NCBI GenBank assembly: GCA_023515795.1
Contig: JALGPX010000007.1
Location: 108,140 to 142,082 of the forward strand
Reading direction: 5' to 3'
Length of the DNA: 33,943 bases
DNA from: Amoeboaphelidium occidentale
Taxonomy: Eukaryota; Aphelidiomycota; Aphelidea
Shown here one piece after another: positions 1 to 10,712 of this stretch. The stretch's first letter is position 1; every line of letters begins with the position of its first letter. The notes beneath the pieces were generated by a model, which saw only the letters and a list, made by a program, of their open reading frames with translations, searched no databases and was not told where the DNA came from. A program made the translations under genes and the position numbers.

Positions 1-349
1 ATCCTTGTCTCTAAGGATGTAATGCTCGGTAGTATCTGGATAGTGGAGTTTATTAACCAAGAATAGATCAACTATCGCTTCTCAATAAGTGTAACGGACC
101 TCTTGTCTTACACTCGTCAATCGACTCAATCAAACACATCTTAGCAACGGTTGTCAACTGGCTATCGTGCAACGGTCTGACTTGATCAGTAAATAGATCA
201 ATACCAAAGCCATTATCTTCATTATCCAGCATACGGCCATCCTTCTTCTCCAGGAGCGAAACGTCGAAATTTTTTGTCGATCAGTTGATCTTCGTTAACC
301 CAACCGAAATTTTTTATTCGATTAGAGAGATTCCTTCCATTCAGCAACA
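1..349. other. Upstream region of RPS8, no gene seen
   Basis: No coding frame, tRNA or repeat element is recognisable here. The last 90 bases are the probable promoter of the ribosomal protein gene and carry two near-identical A/T-rich boxes described separately. The first 240 bases may belong to the 3' flank of a gene lying outside the window. Confidence 0.5.
265..322 (+). promoter_or_regulatory. Paired CGAAATTTTTT boxes upstream of RPS8
   Basis: Two copies of CGAAATTTTTTnnTCGAT-like sequence occur at 265-281 (CGAAATTTTTTGTCGAT) and 305-322 (CGAAATTTTTTATTCGAT), 28-85 bp upstream of the eS8 start codon. The AAATTTTT core resembles the RRPE-type element of fungal ribosome-biogenesis promoters; that link is inference. 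The spacing and repetition are seen directly. Confidence 0.45.
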
Positions 350-1017
350 ATGGGTACGCTGCATTACTTTTGACTATTGAACAGACGCTTACTTGTATAG
401 GTATCAGCAGAGACAGTTATCACAAGCGTTCCGCTACCGGTGCAAAGCGTGCTCAGTTCCGCAAGAAGAGAAAGTTCGAGTTGGGTCGTCAGCCTGCTAT
501 GACCAAGCTTGGTCCAAAGCGTATCCACCCTGTCCGCACACGCGGTGGTAACATGAAATTCCGCGCTATGCGTTTGGACAGCGGAACATTTTCTTGGGGA
601 AGCGAAGCTATTTCAAGAAAGACACGTATTATTGACGTTGTCTACAACTCCACCAACAACGAATTGGTCAGAACCAAGACTTTGGTGAAGAATGCCATTG
701 TTCAGATCGATGCATCTCCATTCCGTCAATGGTGGGAAGCTCACTATGGAAAGTCATTGGGCAAGAAGTCCGCAAAGAAAGAGACTGAAGAGGACAAGAA
801 GCAGTCTAACCACGTTAAGCGCAAGCTAGAGTCCCGTCAGAAGGATGCTCACGTGGAACCAGCTGTTGATGAACAATTCAATGCTGGTCGTTTGTACGCA
901 GCTATCTCCTCTCGCCCTGGCCAGTCTGGTCGTTGCGACGGATACATCTTGGAAGGTAAAGAATTGGAATTCTATTTGAAGAAGATTAAGTCCAAGAAAG
1001 CTGGCGGTCAAGCTTAA
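350..1017 (+). CDS. RPS8: 40S ribosomal protein eS8 (RPS8)
   Basis: Structural protein of the small ribosomal subunit. Two exons: 350-353 (ATGG) and 401-1017, joined across a 47-nt GT-AG intron (354-400). Splicing gives MGISRDS followed by [11 protein letters not shown], the conserved eS8 N-terminus, for a total of 206 residues. Further family signatures are [19 protein letters not shown]-like (here HPVRTRGGN), FSWGSE and [10 protein letters not shown]. The downstream reading frame stays open a little way into the intron, but starting there would lose the universal MGIS start, so the 4-nt exon is preferred. Split start codons in tiny first exons are common in fungal ribosomal protein genes. 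The C-terminal third has the lysine-rich insert and the [16 protein letters not shown] end typical of eukaryotic eS8. AATAAA follows 9 bases after the stop. Identity is secure. Confidence 0.97.
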
Positions 1018-1025
1018 GTTACTCT

Positions 1026-1031
1026 AATAAA
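1026..1031 (+). terminator. AATAAA polyadenylation signal of RPS8
   Basis: Canonical AATAAA begins 9 bases after the eS8 stop codon. The opposing GTPase gene ends at 1078, so the two 3' UTRs probably abut or overlap. Confidence 0.6.
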
Positions 1032-1077
1032 TGATGATACTAGTGCCACTTCAAGAAGCTGAATGCAATGTTTATTG

Positions 1078-3248
1078 TTATAACAACCTTGTAACCTTTC
1101 CAACGCCCTTCGTCTTGCCTTCTCTAAATAAGAGTCTGCGATCGACTCTCATAAACTCTGCGCATTGAAGGAAACGGAATCTAACTATCGCTCTATCTCC
1201 AGTTCTAATAACTTTTGCACCGTCGGAGCTATCAATTTTATCCTTCAGTTTATCACTATCAACTATTTCTACAATCTTTGCAGCTTGGCGTACATTACCG
1301 CAATGGATCATCGCTTGATAGTTTGGTGCTATTGTTGAACTGTGATACAATATAAGTATTTCCGCTTCGAATTCCCAATGTGCAACAGGATTAGAATCTT
1401 TGGAAACAAGAACCATTCCTTTTCGAAGGTTTGAGCGTTTAACTTTCTTTAGCGCCAAAGAAGAAGACTGACCTGCTGTGGTCACAGGAGAATTGATTCT
1501 CTTTCTTTGGATAGATTTAATTTGACAATTATGAAAGTGACCTAATTCATCTGGGCCAATAAGTAAATTGTCACCTTGATGGATCACTCCACCTAATAAT
1601 GTGCCTGCAACAACACAACCAACACCAGGAACAGAAAATGTGTCATTAATCATATACTCAACGGACTGATTAACATCGAAATCTTTGTGAGCCCGTAATA
1701 AATTCAAAAAACTCTTCAACAAATCAATACCAAAACCACTAACATTACTAATCTGAAACACAGGACAAACTCTCTCGCTAACGAAATTCTGCGATGTCAA
1801 TATAACATCCTCCATGCTTTTCACAAACACTGGAATTTTCCGACAACCGTTAGACTTGAGTATTTTTATCACCTGCTTAACAGTTGACTCAAGGACATTA
1901 GGTGGACACATGTCAACTTTTGTTATACAAACCAAAACTGGAACATTCAAAGCGAGAGCCAAACCTAAATGTTCTTTTGTCATGCCTATTATTCCAGCAT
2001 TAGAACCAACAATCAACATCACGTAATCAGGCATACATCCTGTCATGCCAAAAACTGTAGTCTTCAAATACTTTTCATGCCCAGCCAAATCCATAAACTG
2101 AATAGCCTTTGATGAATGACTTCCAATATGTTCCCACGCTGGACGACGGCCTTTCTCTCTAAATATTTGGTTGCCGTGACTATCAAATCCCATTATCTCT
2201 AAGCCCACAGAAGAAGTTCTGCCACTTTCAATTTCGTGTTTGTGCCGAAATAAGTTTACTCTAGCATGACCTCTACCATCATCAAGATCACCAGAAACCA
2301 AAACACCCAACAACGTCGATTTCCCTAAACATTAAGCACAGTTATGATATGGAGTTCTTTACCTGCATCAACATTTCCTACACATGCAATACGAACTTCT
2401 TCCAAATCTTCAATCTTTCCATTTGGTTTTCGTCGTATGAGTATATGACCAGTAAATCCCGTTAAATTGCTGGAAGACGATGAGGAAGTATCAGCTGAAA
2501 CAGAAGAATTATTCTTTCGTAACAAAATTGTCGCTTCTGCAGATAATCCCTCGCAAATTTGTGATACCGTCTGAAAAGCTTGACTGAATTCCGTCTCGGA
2601 TAATTCCAATGATTTCCCATCATCTAAACCATTTAAAACGAACCAAGAACAAAAGTACCTGAAACTCCGAGCTCAAAAATAAATTCTCCTCTGCCTTGAG
2701 TCAACTTGGACTGTAAAGTATCTTTGAGTCTTAAGTAGAAATCATCTCCTTCAGCGCAAAGGAACAGAGCCTTAAATTGAGTTAAAATCCAACAGAACAA
2801 TTACTTTAGAGTTTCCGTTATTATTCACCGTAGCGTCTGTGCCCTGGCTGCCTTTGTCGAAATATAAGTTAAAGTCGATCTTGTCTTCTGTAACAGAATT
2901 ATCCACTGCTGCTGATAATGATTCCTGTGTGATATCCATTAGCTTATCAGTGTAACTCGACGTAGAGGCAGCCTGTGTATTTGAAGCTGTTGATGATGAT
3001 GCAGCGGCTGATATCAGCGATGAAGCAAATGCTGATAACATTGTAGACTGCTTCCTTTGTGTCGTGTAGTTATTGTTATCGACTGTTTCTTGTGTGGACG
3101 CTTTTGCTGATAGATCATCTGATATACTGAGCTCAGCGACTTTCTTCATTAGCAGCGGATCTTCCTTATCATTTATCTTTTGATTTCTGTTGCCGCTGTT
3201 GTTGTTATTCCTCTGATCTTTCAATAGACTGTCTGTTCTCATTGTCAT
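1078..3248 (-). CDS. GTPBP1/GTPBP2-type translational GTPase
   Basis: EF-Tu-superfamily GTPase of the GTPBP1/2 group; animal members act in ribosome rescue and mRNA turnover. Four exons on the minus strand: 3248-2805, 2770-2659, 2623-2363 and 2324-1078, split by introns of 34, 35 and 38 nt; spliced length is 687 residues. Splicing joins GNVDAG to KSTLLGVL, restoring the P-loop (residues about 268-276). G3 [12 protein letters not shown] and G4 TKVDMC follow, then the GTPBP1-specific stretches FGMTG, GCRKIPV, QISNVSG and YSVPGVG-like [20 protein letters not shown] and [10 protein letters not shown]. The first 140 residues are Ser/Asn/Ala-rich and low complexity, longer than usual. The [10 protein letters not shown] block in exon 2 is also family-typical and supports the short introns. 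It shares a 369-bp divergent intergenic region with the MDC1-like gene. Confidence 0.93.
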
Positions 3249-3617
3249 TCGATTGCTATGAGATCACTGGGAAAATCTGCGGCGATTGAGTTTGCGCCGT
3301 AAGCTGACTCACAAGGAGGACTTCAAATGGGTGCAAGAAGGGGCTTTCATAGTGGCATCTATTTACCGGAACCCTACGTGATAAGATACGAGGATTAGAT
3401 CGTAATGTTAACAGGTGATCTATCAAGGAGCACTCATCTCAGGCCTTCTGATAAGTAGCATGGTAATCAAAAGCCAACCCTATAGAATCTGCCTGAACGC
3501 TTCGACCTTTTGTGTTTCAGGGTGCAGGGGCGTGGCGCATGGTTTTTTGCCTTCGCGCACAACACAGCAGCTGTTTCAAGTTCTTGTTGTTTCACTGCTC
3601 CTACTGACAAAATAAAA
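3249..3617. promoter_or_regulatory. Divergent intergenic region between GTPase and MDC1-like genes
   Basis: A 369-bp stretch between two divergently transcribed starts. Short open frames run through it but none shows family signatures. It probably holds both promoters. No specific sites are called. Confidence 0.4.
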
Positions 3618-5646
3618 ATGTCTTCTGAAGTGCCAGAACAGCCGCCTCTTATGGGCATCTTAAGGATACCTGCACAGTTTGGCAATGAGGAGAGAACATT
3701 TCCGGTAGTGCTTGGAAGTAACATTATTGGCAAGAACAAGGGCAGCATTATGTTGAATGATGATTTTGTTTCATCTTTACATGCAAATATACGTAAGTGA
3801 TCATTCAGGAAGTAGTTTAAACTTTATGAAGACGTTCTTGGTGAAGGTGAGCACTGGATCGAAGATGTTGGTTCTACCAATGGAACATATTTTGGTGATG
3901 CGATAATTGCTATTAGACCTAAAAGGTTCTATCAGCTAAGCGATGGTAAAATATTGCGTTTCGGTCGGACGATTGCTGTTTACAAGTTCTGTGAGAAATT
4001 GGGTGGTTGTGAAGGTGCAGCTGCTGTCGCTGGTAATCCAGAAGGTGTTGGCAATGATTCAAAGGAGAACGTTTATAATGAAACTGCTAATTTCATCGAA
4101 GATCAAATTGCCATTGCTGCAGGTGATAAAGTTAAACGTAACGTTTCTGAGAGGACCACTCAAGAAAGTTCAAACAGGACTGGCATTGTGTTGGTTCAAG
4201 ATACCCAAGAACAAGCGATTGATCACGCAACCTTACAAGAAGTTGATATGAAAGAAATTGAGTCTACTGGTGATGTGAACATTGAGGATGATATTATTGC
4301 AAAGAAAAGTAACGACAACCAAGAAACTCAACCTGTTGCACCGCCTAAGGGAGTCACAGGCAAGAATAAGTCTCCTAGATTTCCTTCTGTACTTGCTCAG
4401 CAGCAGAATGAACCTACGGAAGAAATCATTGTTGAAGGATCTAGTGTTCCGCTTAAAATAATGGAAAAACATGAAGATAGTGTTGTTGTGCTAGTGGAAG
4501 AAACAAGTAGCAAATCAGCCCCAAAGAAGTCGCCTATGCTTACAAAGAAGAGCAATAGTTTGACAGAAAAGTTTGAGGCTGAAGCCAAGGAGGAAATAAT
4601 AGTAGAAAGTGAAGAAACACATGCAAGGGAGTCGCCGATAGATTTGAAAGCAAGAGAAAATGTTGAAAAGAAACCCACAAAGGCAAAAGGTCGAGGAAGA
4701 AAGAGGAATTCAGTTGCATCCTCTGCAAATGAGCCTGCCTCTAAACGGAGAAACGCTTGCGACAAAATCATTGATGAAAATTCCAATGTACTGAACAATG
4801 TGACACCAGAAATGGAATTGCATAATGTTTCACACATAGAAAAAGATATTTCAAATATTGTTGAAATCAAAATTATACTAACAGGCTGTGAATTATCAGC
4901 TGCAAAGAAGAAAAAGATTGAAGACCTTGGAATACAAGTAGCTAAAAACTGGCAGAGTGCAACACATCTAGTATCAACATCTATCAAGAGAACAAGTAAA
5001 TTCCTTTGCTGCTTAACTTCTGGCAAAATACTAACAAATATGGAATGGATAGATGCTTGCATCAAAGACAAATCAGTTCTAGGTAAGAAATTGTTTAGGT
5101 TCGAGACTAAATATTCAAAGATACCAAAGATTTCCCTCTAACTGATCAAGAAGCAGAAAAGAAGTATAATTTTGTGTTGGAAGAGAGTTTGGAAAGATTA
5201 CAAGAGACAGGCGCATCTAAATTGATGGCTGGCTTGAAGTTTCATATCACTCCTTCAACTATTCCTGACTATCAGGATTTAAAAGAAATGATTGAGGCAT
5301 CAGGAGGGGTAACCAATAATGTTTACCATCTAATGTTTAGGATGTACTACCGAACCTTCCCCTAAGGAATGATCCAAATGTCCGAATCATTGGTTGTCGA
5401 GACGATAAAGAATTACTAAGCCAGTACAGCAAACTTGGATGGAAAGAACAAATTTTTGAAACGGAATACATCATGACAGGCATCTTGCGACAAAAACTGG
5501 AAGAAAAAGACCATTTCTATTACAAGTCTGCATTAACATCTTCTCCTGTCTCATCATCAAAAACAAGCAAAACAAACCTCGCTGCTTCTAGTAATGCTGG
5601 AAAACCCACCAAAGCTCGAGGCAGAGCAAAGCGATCACGTAAATAG
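3618..5646 (+). CDS. FHA plus tandem-BRCT protein, MDC1/Mdb1-like
   Basis: Predicted reader of phosphorylated H2A at DNA breaks. Four exons 3618-3792, 3832-5082, 5121-5308 and 5341-5646, with introns of 39, 38 and 32 nt; 639 residues. An FHA domain covers about residues 25-115 (HANIHVL, WIEDVGSTNGTYF); splicing at 3792/3832 joins its two halves. A charged low-complexity linker (about 120-400) ends in basic patches. A tandem BRCT fills about 404-615, with ILTG, THLVST, RTSKFLCCL, EKKYNF-L-ESLER, FHITPS, IEASGGDV and EYIMTGILRQK in MDC1 order. The phosphate-binding residues known from human MDC1 (Thr in LFTG, Arg and Lys in RTVKF) correspond to T409, R445 and K448. Length and layout match fission yeast Mdb1. 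The FHA has Lys for the usual Arg after Gly (GK at 38-39) and SSLH for SRxH, so phosphothreonine binding by that domain is uncertain. The basic tail resembles an NLS. Confidence 0.85.
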
Positions 5647-5765
5647 ACTTGTGTGCGTTATGAAACACCTCAGAAATATCGCTGGCTGTCTGTGATTGGG
5701 CGGAACTGCCACAGATTTCGTGTTCCGAAAGCAGAAACATTTTGTTATTATTACCATTAATCGCC

Positions 5766-7130
5766 ATGCTTGCCGAAAACACTTTAAAATCAGCAGACGC
5801 TTCTGCCAACTCCGTGGAAAAGCTTCAATCCTCTGAAGCTCAAGCGCAGTCCAGAGCTGAATTGAATCCTTACTTGGCCATTCTATCTAAAAGACTCAGA
5901 ACATTAAGAAAACGCTTGGTAAGCTTACCGGAAACGCTTTTGGAGTATTCTAACAACTTCATTTAGACCAAAATTGAAAAGTACGAAGAGGACATTTCTA
6001 AGGGCCAAGCTGAAAAGCTTAACGAAGATCAGCGCTTAGCTGTCCAAAAGAAGGACGAAGTGTTGCTTATTGTTCGAGAATTTGAGGAAGTTATGAAGTT
6101 AATGGAAGAAAAGGACACGGAGGAACTTAAGGCAGCAAAGAAGAAGAAGCGAGCTGACAACGTTCTTAAGCAGAAACAGGAACAGGAAATTGCAAAGGCG
6201 CAGTTCGACAAGCAACAGGCAGAATTCAAACGCATTCTGGAATTGCTTTTTGCGTGCCAATTCGTTTTGCCTGGCGTTCCTTCTGATGTTGTTCCAAGCG
6301 AAAATCAATTGGCTTTGAAGCAGTTTGTTAAGTTGGCATTTGGTGTTGGTTCACCATTCAATGAATCTTTGCCTGTTGACATGGCCACATTCATTGATAA
6401 CGGTTTGGGTAATTTGAATAACTTTCTTGCTGGTTCCGATGCTGAGGCTTTAACGGAGGTTTCATTTAAGACTTTGAGTGAAGACTTGGAAAAGATTGTT
6501 CAGTTTATTCGTAACCCTCCTCCTGAGCCTCAGTTCACTGTTGACGATGGCGAAGAAAAGATTGAAGTTTCTAGTATGTTGGCTGAACAGAATTCTGAAG
6601 CTCGTTTCGCTCCGTCTGAGTACAGCGTCGACGGAACCAGTTTGCATGATGTTCATGTGCAAAATGGCGCTTCTAATCTTGCGAATGGATATCACGGTGC
6701 AAAGTTAAGTTTCATGACACCATCAAACATTTTTGAAGATCCTGCTATCGTTTCTGCTACTGTACACCAGCAACAAAACCCTGCTCATTTCCCTGCTGCT
6801 TCATCAAGTTACGAGGAGGCTGAAAGTGAAGGTCAAAAAATCTCTTTCCAGACATCTGTAGAGATTATCGAGCAACCTTCATTGTCCACCGAAGAGGAAA
6901 ATAACTCTGTTATCCAAGAAGGCGAAGCAGCTCAAGAAAAAGGTGTTGAAGCTGCAGGCAAGGATGAGAAAAAACAGAGACGTGGAGGATATCGTGGTGG
7001 TTTCCGTGGAAGAGGCGGTGCTAGGGGTGGATTCCAGAATAATGGTGGCAGCTTTAGGGGAGGACGTGGTCGTTCAGGAAGAGGTGGTTTCCGTGGTCAA
7101 CAGCAAGCTCAACAGCAAAAGGCCGAATAA
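5766..7130 (+). CDS. Caprin-like RNA-binding protein with RGG tail
   Basis: Homologue of caprin, a stress-granule and mRNA-regulating partner of G3BP in animals. Two exons, 5766-5918 and 5967-7130, with a 48-nt intron that contains a CTAAC branch-site-like sequence; 438 residues. The N-terminal helical domain (residues 30-200) carries NPYLAILSKRLRTLRKRL followed by KGQAEKLNEDQ-AV and a long coiled coil, matching caprin homology region 1. Around 300-315 lies FMTPSNIFEDPAIVSA, close to the caprin-1 segment F-x3-S-x2-FE...DPAIVSA that holds the G3BP-binding site. Residues 388-438 are RGG/GYRGG-rich with a Gln-rich end. Cytoplasmic location is expected. The G3BP link is inferred from the motif alone. 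A poly(A) signal lies 35 bases after the stop. Confidence 0.85.
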
Positions 7131-7164
7131 TTTGCATTGTAAACAAGCCCATTAACGGTCAAAA

Positions 7165-7170
7165 AATAAA
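7165..7170 (+). terminator. AATAAA polyadenylation signal of the caprin-like gene
   Basis: AATAAA sits 34 bases after the caprin-like stop codon and about 120 bases before the kinase start. Confidence 0.5.
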
Positions 7171-7291
7171 ACAGTCATTTTTCTTTGGAAAACTTACAAG
7201 ATTATGACGAATTCAGATATAGTGCAAATATGGAGCAAATTGATTTGAGTTGTGATTGCCGAATCAGGCTATTCTTAGCGTTATCATCATC

Positions 7292-9860
7292 ATGGCGTCT
7301 CCTGTGTCGAAGCAAGATGCGCGTATAACAGCACCATTGAACGTCTCAACTACTCAACAGGCTGTTTCAAATCCTGCTACACCTAGACAGTATCCCATAG
7401 GCTCAAAAGATCAAACAAGCAATAGTGATAGTTCAAGGTCCTCGGCCCATGGCAACTCAAATCATGCATCAACAAAGTACAGTTTCATCGATATGAATAT
7501 TGATCTTTTCGTAGCGAGAAGAAAGACCAGCAAGCAAAGGATAGCTCCAAATCTTCTCAAAGCGCATCGAAAGCATCAAGAGCATCAGCAACTGGTTCAA
7601 AGATTGGCCCTTATGTTCTAGGCAAAACGCTCGGAATTGGATCAACAGGTTATCAATCGTCTCGAAGTGGATATGTTAATATTATAGGCCGCGTCAAGGT
7701 TGCGACTCACATTGAAACAGGTCAAAAGGTCGCTGTGAAGATCATCCCAAAGCAGAAATCAAAGAAGAAGGACGAGAAAGATGACTCTGAGTCTCTAAAC
7801 CGCAAGCTAGAAAGAGAGATCGCTATTATGAAGCTTATCCAACACCCTCATATCATGGCGCTGTATGATGTCTATGAGACTGCTGATGAATTGTAATCCA
7901 ATCAAATGCGTTTATGCCGCTAACCATGTTTCTAGGTATCTTATTCTGGAATTAGTCGAAGGAGGAGAATTGTTTGATTATTTGGTGAAGCAGGGGAAAC
8001 TTAAGGAAATGGAAGCATTAACTTTCTTCCAGCAGATAATCGCTGGTCTTGACTATTGTCACAAGCATTTGATATGCCACAGAGACTTAAAGCCAGAGAA
8101 TCTTCTTTTGGATACACAAAAGAAAATTAAGATTGCTGATTTTGGTATGGCATCGTTGCAGGTCACAGGAAAAATGTTGGAAACTTCTTGTGGATCGCCT
8201 CATTATGCGAGTCCAGAAATCATTAGAGGCGTTAAATATGACGGTTCTGCTGCTGATATTTGGTCATGTGGTGTTATACTATACGCGCTACTGACTGGTA
8301 ATTTACCTTTTGACGACGAGAATATTAGAAAACTCTTGCAGAAGGTCAAATCAGGCGTTTATGTTATTCCTGACACCGTACCAAGAGATGCTGCAGATTT
8401 GATTAGAAAAATGCTCGTGCTTAACCCAGCCAAGAGAATAACAATCAAAGAAATTGAACAACATCCTTGGTTTACAAAAATTCCGTATAATTCAAAACTC
8501 AGTGGCGACAGTCCTTTACGTTCTCCTCCAAGTACAGAGAGTATCAAACCTCTTGCACCTGAAGATTTGCCTTCAGTTGATGTTGACATCATCGCAAGTT
8601 TAGGAGTACTTGGATATGGAACAGAGGAAGAAATTATAAAGGCTTTGATAAGCCCTGAACCTAATTATGAAAAGGTTTTCTATTGGGTACTTCGCCAAAA
8701 GAAGACTGAGTTCCTTGAGAATTTCGATCCAGAACAAGAATGGACCAACAGCGAAGGTAAAAGTTTGAAAAGAAGAATAGGTAGCCATGGAAGTAGAACA
8801 AGTTTATTAGGTGATCGAAGCAGCATTTATAATTCAATTTATATGAGCGCAGATACTCTTCAAAAGAGTCCACCAGATTCTCCCACTGAAGACAAAAAGA
8901 CTCCTTTACCTGCAAAGAAAACATCAATATCAGAGGTTCCAACTTCTGACGCTCCCAAGAAACTATCTGGTGATGCACAAAAGAGAAGATCTTACAACAA
9001 ATCTCCTTTATCTGCCACAGTTTCTGGAGAAGAAGATGACAATGAATTTAAGCCTGAACTGGTAGAAAAAGCAAAGAAAGCCGCTTTGCAGGCCTTGGAA
9101 GGCCAGAGACCTCCCCAAACCGATGTAAACATTGAGTCAATTTTCGGCATTGGTGAGAAATCTGCCGCTAAATCACAAGGAACACTATTCGAACAGTTCA
9201 AGAATTCAGTTGTTATTGAGAATGCTCGTAATCCTGAACCTGATCAGTATCAGAGCCTACCAGCCTTGGCTCATAATTCGAAACAAGTTGATGATAAGAG
9301 GACTAACGATCAACAAGCTGAGCAGGCAGAACAGTATGACATGGGCACACCAAAGTTCCACAGGAAGAACCTTGATCTCTCCGTTAATATTTCATCCTCA
9401 AACTTACCTCTGAAGCATGCATCTGGTGCTATGAACCAATCTTCGCCATCGCTGTTTGCTCACAGATCATCAGAAGCAAGTTTGCCAAGCCCAAATATTG
9501 TCGTGACAAAGAAGAGCTGGTTTGCCAATCTATTTTCATTTAAACCGGAATCGTTCAGCGTCAATACTGCTGGAAGTTTGAGCGACGTCTTATCAAGAAT
9601 TCAGCTCAAGTTGAAAAAGGAGAACATCGACTTCCAACCATCAAAAGATGGAAACGCTTTGAAATGCCGCTATGATGATTTTGGTAGATCTAATGGAGTT
9701 AAGTTCCGCATAAGTGTCATTGCGAAAGAAAATGGAACAGTTGACATTACTTGTACCCAACAACAAGGTTTGTTTACTAGCATTTTGTTTATTTAACTTA
9801 ATAGGAGCCTTATCTGCCTTCCATCGTTTCGCCGAAGTATTCAGGGCCGATTTCCATTAA
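7292..9860 (+). CDS. Gin4/Hsl1/Cdr2-family (BRSK-like) Ser/Thr kinase with KA1 domain
   Basis: AMPK-related kinase of the group that couples septin or cortical cues to mitotic entry in fungi. Five exons: 7292-7476, 7515-7648, 7688-7892, 7936-9767 and 9805-9860, with introns of 38, 39, 43 and 37 nt; 803 residues. The kinase domain spans about residues 95-355: GIGSTGRV glycine loop (restored by splicing), K124 in [17 protein letters not shown] with D225, DFGMAS at 243, activation loop [14 protein letters not shown], which is the Gin4/Cdr2/BRSK form. A UBA-like helical stretch follows at about 390-435 ([14 protein letters not shown]...). A Ser/Pro-rich middle precedes a C-terminal KA1 domain (about 700-803: [17 protein letters not shown], then [16 protein letters not shown] across the last intron), a phospholipid-binding module. 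All catalytic residues are present. Placement among Hsl1, Gin4, Cdr2 and BRSK would need a tree. Confidence 0.93.
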
Positions 9861-9883
9861 GGTTTGCGTGGTCAGGAGTAGCG

Positions 9884-9889
9884 AATAAA
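9884..9889 (+). terminator. AATAAA polyadenylation signal of the kinase gene
   Basis: AATAAA begins 24 bases after the kinase stop codon, in the 108-bp gap before the converging AIM18-like gene. Confidence 0.5.
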
Positions 9890-9955
9890 GCTGTGTTTCA
9901 TCAGTCGTTCTATAGATCACTTCAAATACTTCTCACTTGTACCGCAAAGTTCACT

Positions 9956-9961
9956 TTTATT
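9956..9961 (-). terminator. AATAAA polyadenylation signal of the AIM18-like gene
   Basis: TTTATT on the plus strand reads AATAAA on the minus strand, 7 bases after the AIM18-like stop codon. Confidence 0.5.
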
Positions 9962-9968
9962 ATTGAGT

Positions 9969-10661
9969 CTAACCAACTAGCCCTTTGATAAGGCCTTGTT
10001 TCAGCTCTGGTATCGCATCGTTCCTGATGTAAATCGCTGGAACTTCAAAGCTAACAAAAGCAGAGCGAACACGTTTCATCTCTACGCCATTGTAAACCAT
10101 AACAAGTTCATCTCCATTTTTGATCATGAGAAGCTCTGAATTAACAGGAATTGTTTTAGGGAATGCAGCACAAAATTCCTTCATCGATTCTTCAGCTTCT
10201 GTCTTCTGCGCCTCAGTTGGCAACAGTTTGATGCGATCAGCCAAGTATTTCTCAATTGCATTTCTCAAATGAATACCATTAGTGTTCCTGGCTGGAACCA
10301 GGCGAAGTGCCACATTAGATTTTCTTACCACGTCATTGAGAAAGTCTTCCATATTCGATTTGACCTGATCTTCGCTCTTCCATGCCTTTTGTGACTTGAT
10401 CCTTTCTAGGTCTTTCGCGCTCATGTAAAATCCGAGGGCATAAGCGTTGAATTTAATAAATGTGACTCTTCTTATTCCATGCCCAAGTATATTGAAGTTC
10501 TTGCCCAAAGCATTCAGAGAAGTTGGAAATTTGATTCCACTTAGCGGTTCCACAACCTCCCGAGGGCTTTCCGCGTACAATCTTCTCCTTTGACAATAAA
10601 GAGAGGATGCCAATGAAGTAATTCCTATCGTAGCAGCAATTTTGGTTCCGTTTGCGATCAT
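9969..10661 (-). CDS. Chalcone-isomerase-like mitochondrial protein (AIM18/AIM46 family)
   Basis: Single exon, 230 residues. After a short N-terminal hydrophobic stretch and basic segment (about 5-30, a plausible mitochondrial targeting region), the chalcone-isomerase-like fold begins with FPTSLNALGKNFNILGHGIRRV and continues with FIKFNAYALGFYM, both family hallmarks. The lipid-pocket body includes VALRLVPARNTNGIHLRNAIE and a C-terminal VPAIYIRNDAIPELKQGLIKG. Fungal AIM18/AIM46 proteins lie in mitochondria and are fatty-acid-binding-like rather than true isomerases; the exact role is unknown. The start lies 51 bp from the stop of the MFSD1-like gene on the same strand, leaving very little room for a separate promoter. 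Length is somewhat short compared with yeast AIM18. Confidence 0.85.
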   Translation of the reverse strand: MIANGTKIAATIGITSLASSLYCQRRRLYAESPREVVEPLSGIKFPTSLNALGKNFNILGHGIRRVTFIKFNAYALGFYMSAKDLERIKSQKAWKSEDQVKSNMEDFLNDVVRKSNVALRLVPARNTNGIHLRNAIEKYLADRIKLLPTEAQKTEAEESMKEFCAAFPKTIPVNSELLMIKNGDELVMVYNGVEMKRVRSAFVSFEVPAIYIRNDAIPELKQGLIKGLVG

Positions 10662-10712
10662 GCTAAAGAAATACGAGGATAATCTATTTGTGACGTCGTT
10701 ACAACAATTAAA

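Noticed and set aside
4397-5071. 224-codon minus-strand open frame
   Set aside because: It is antisense to the MDC1-like BRCT and linker region, with Ser/Leu-rich composition typical of the complement of a Glu/Lys-rich gene.
3618-5646. Nibrin (NBS1) identity for the FHA-BRCT protein
   Set aside because: In nibrin the BRCT pair follows the FHA directly; here it is at the far C-terminus after a long linker and its motifs follow MDC1.
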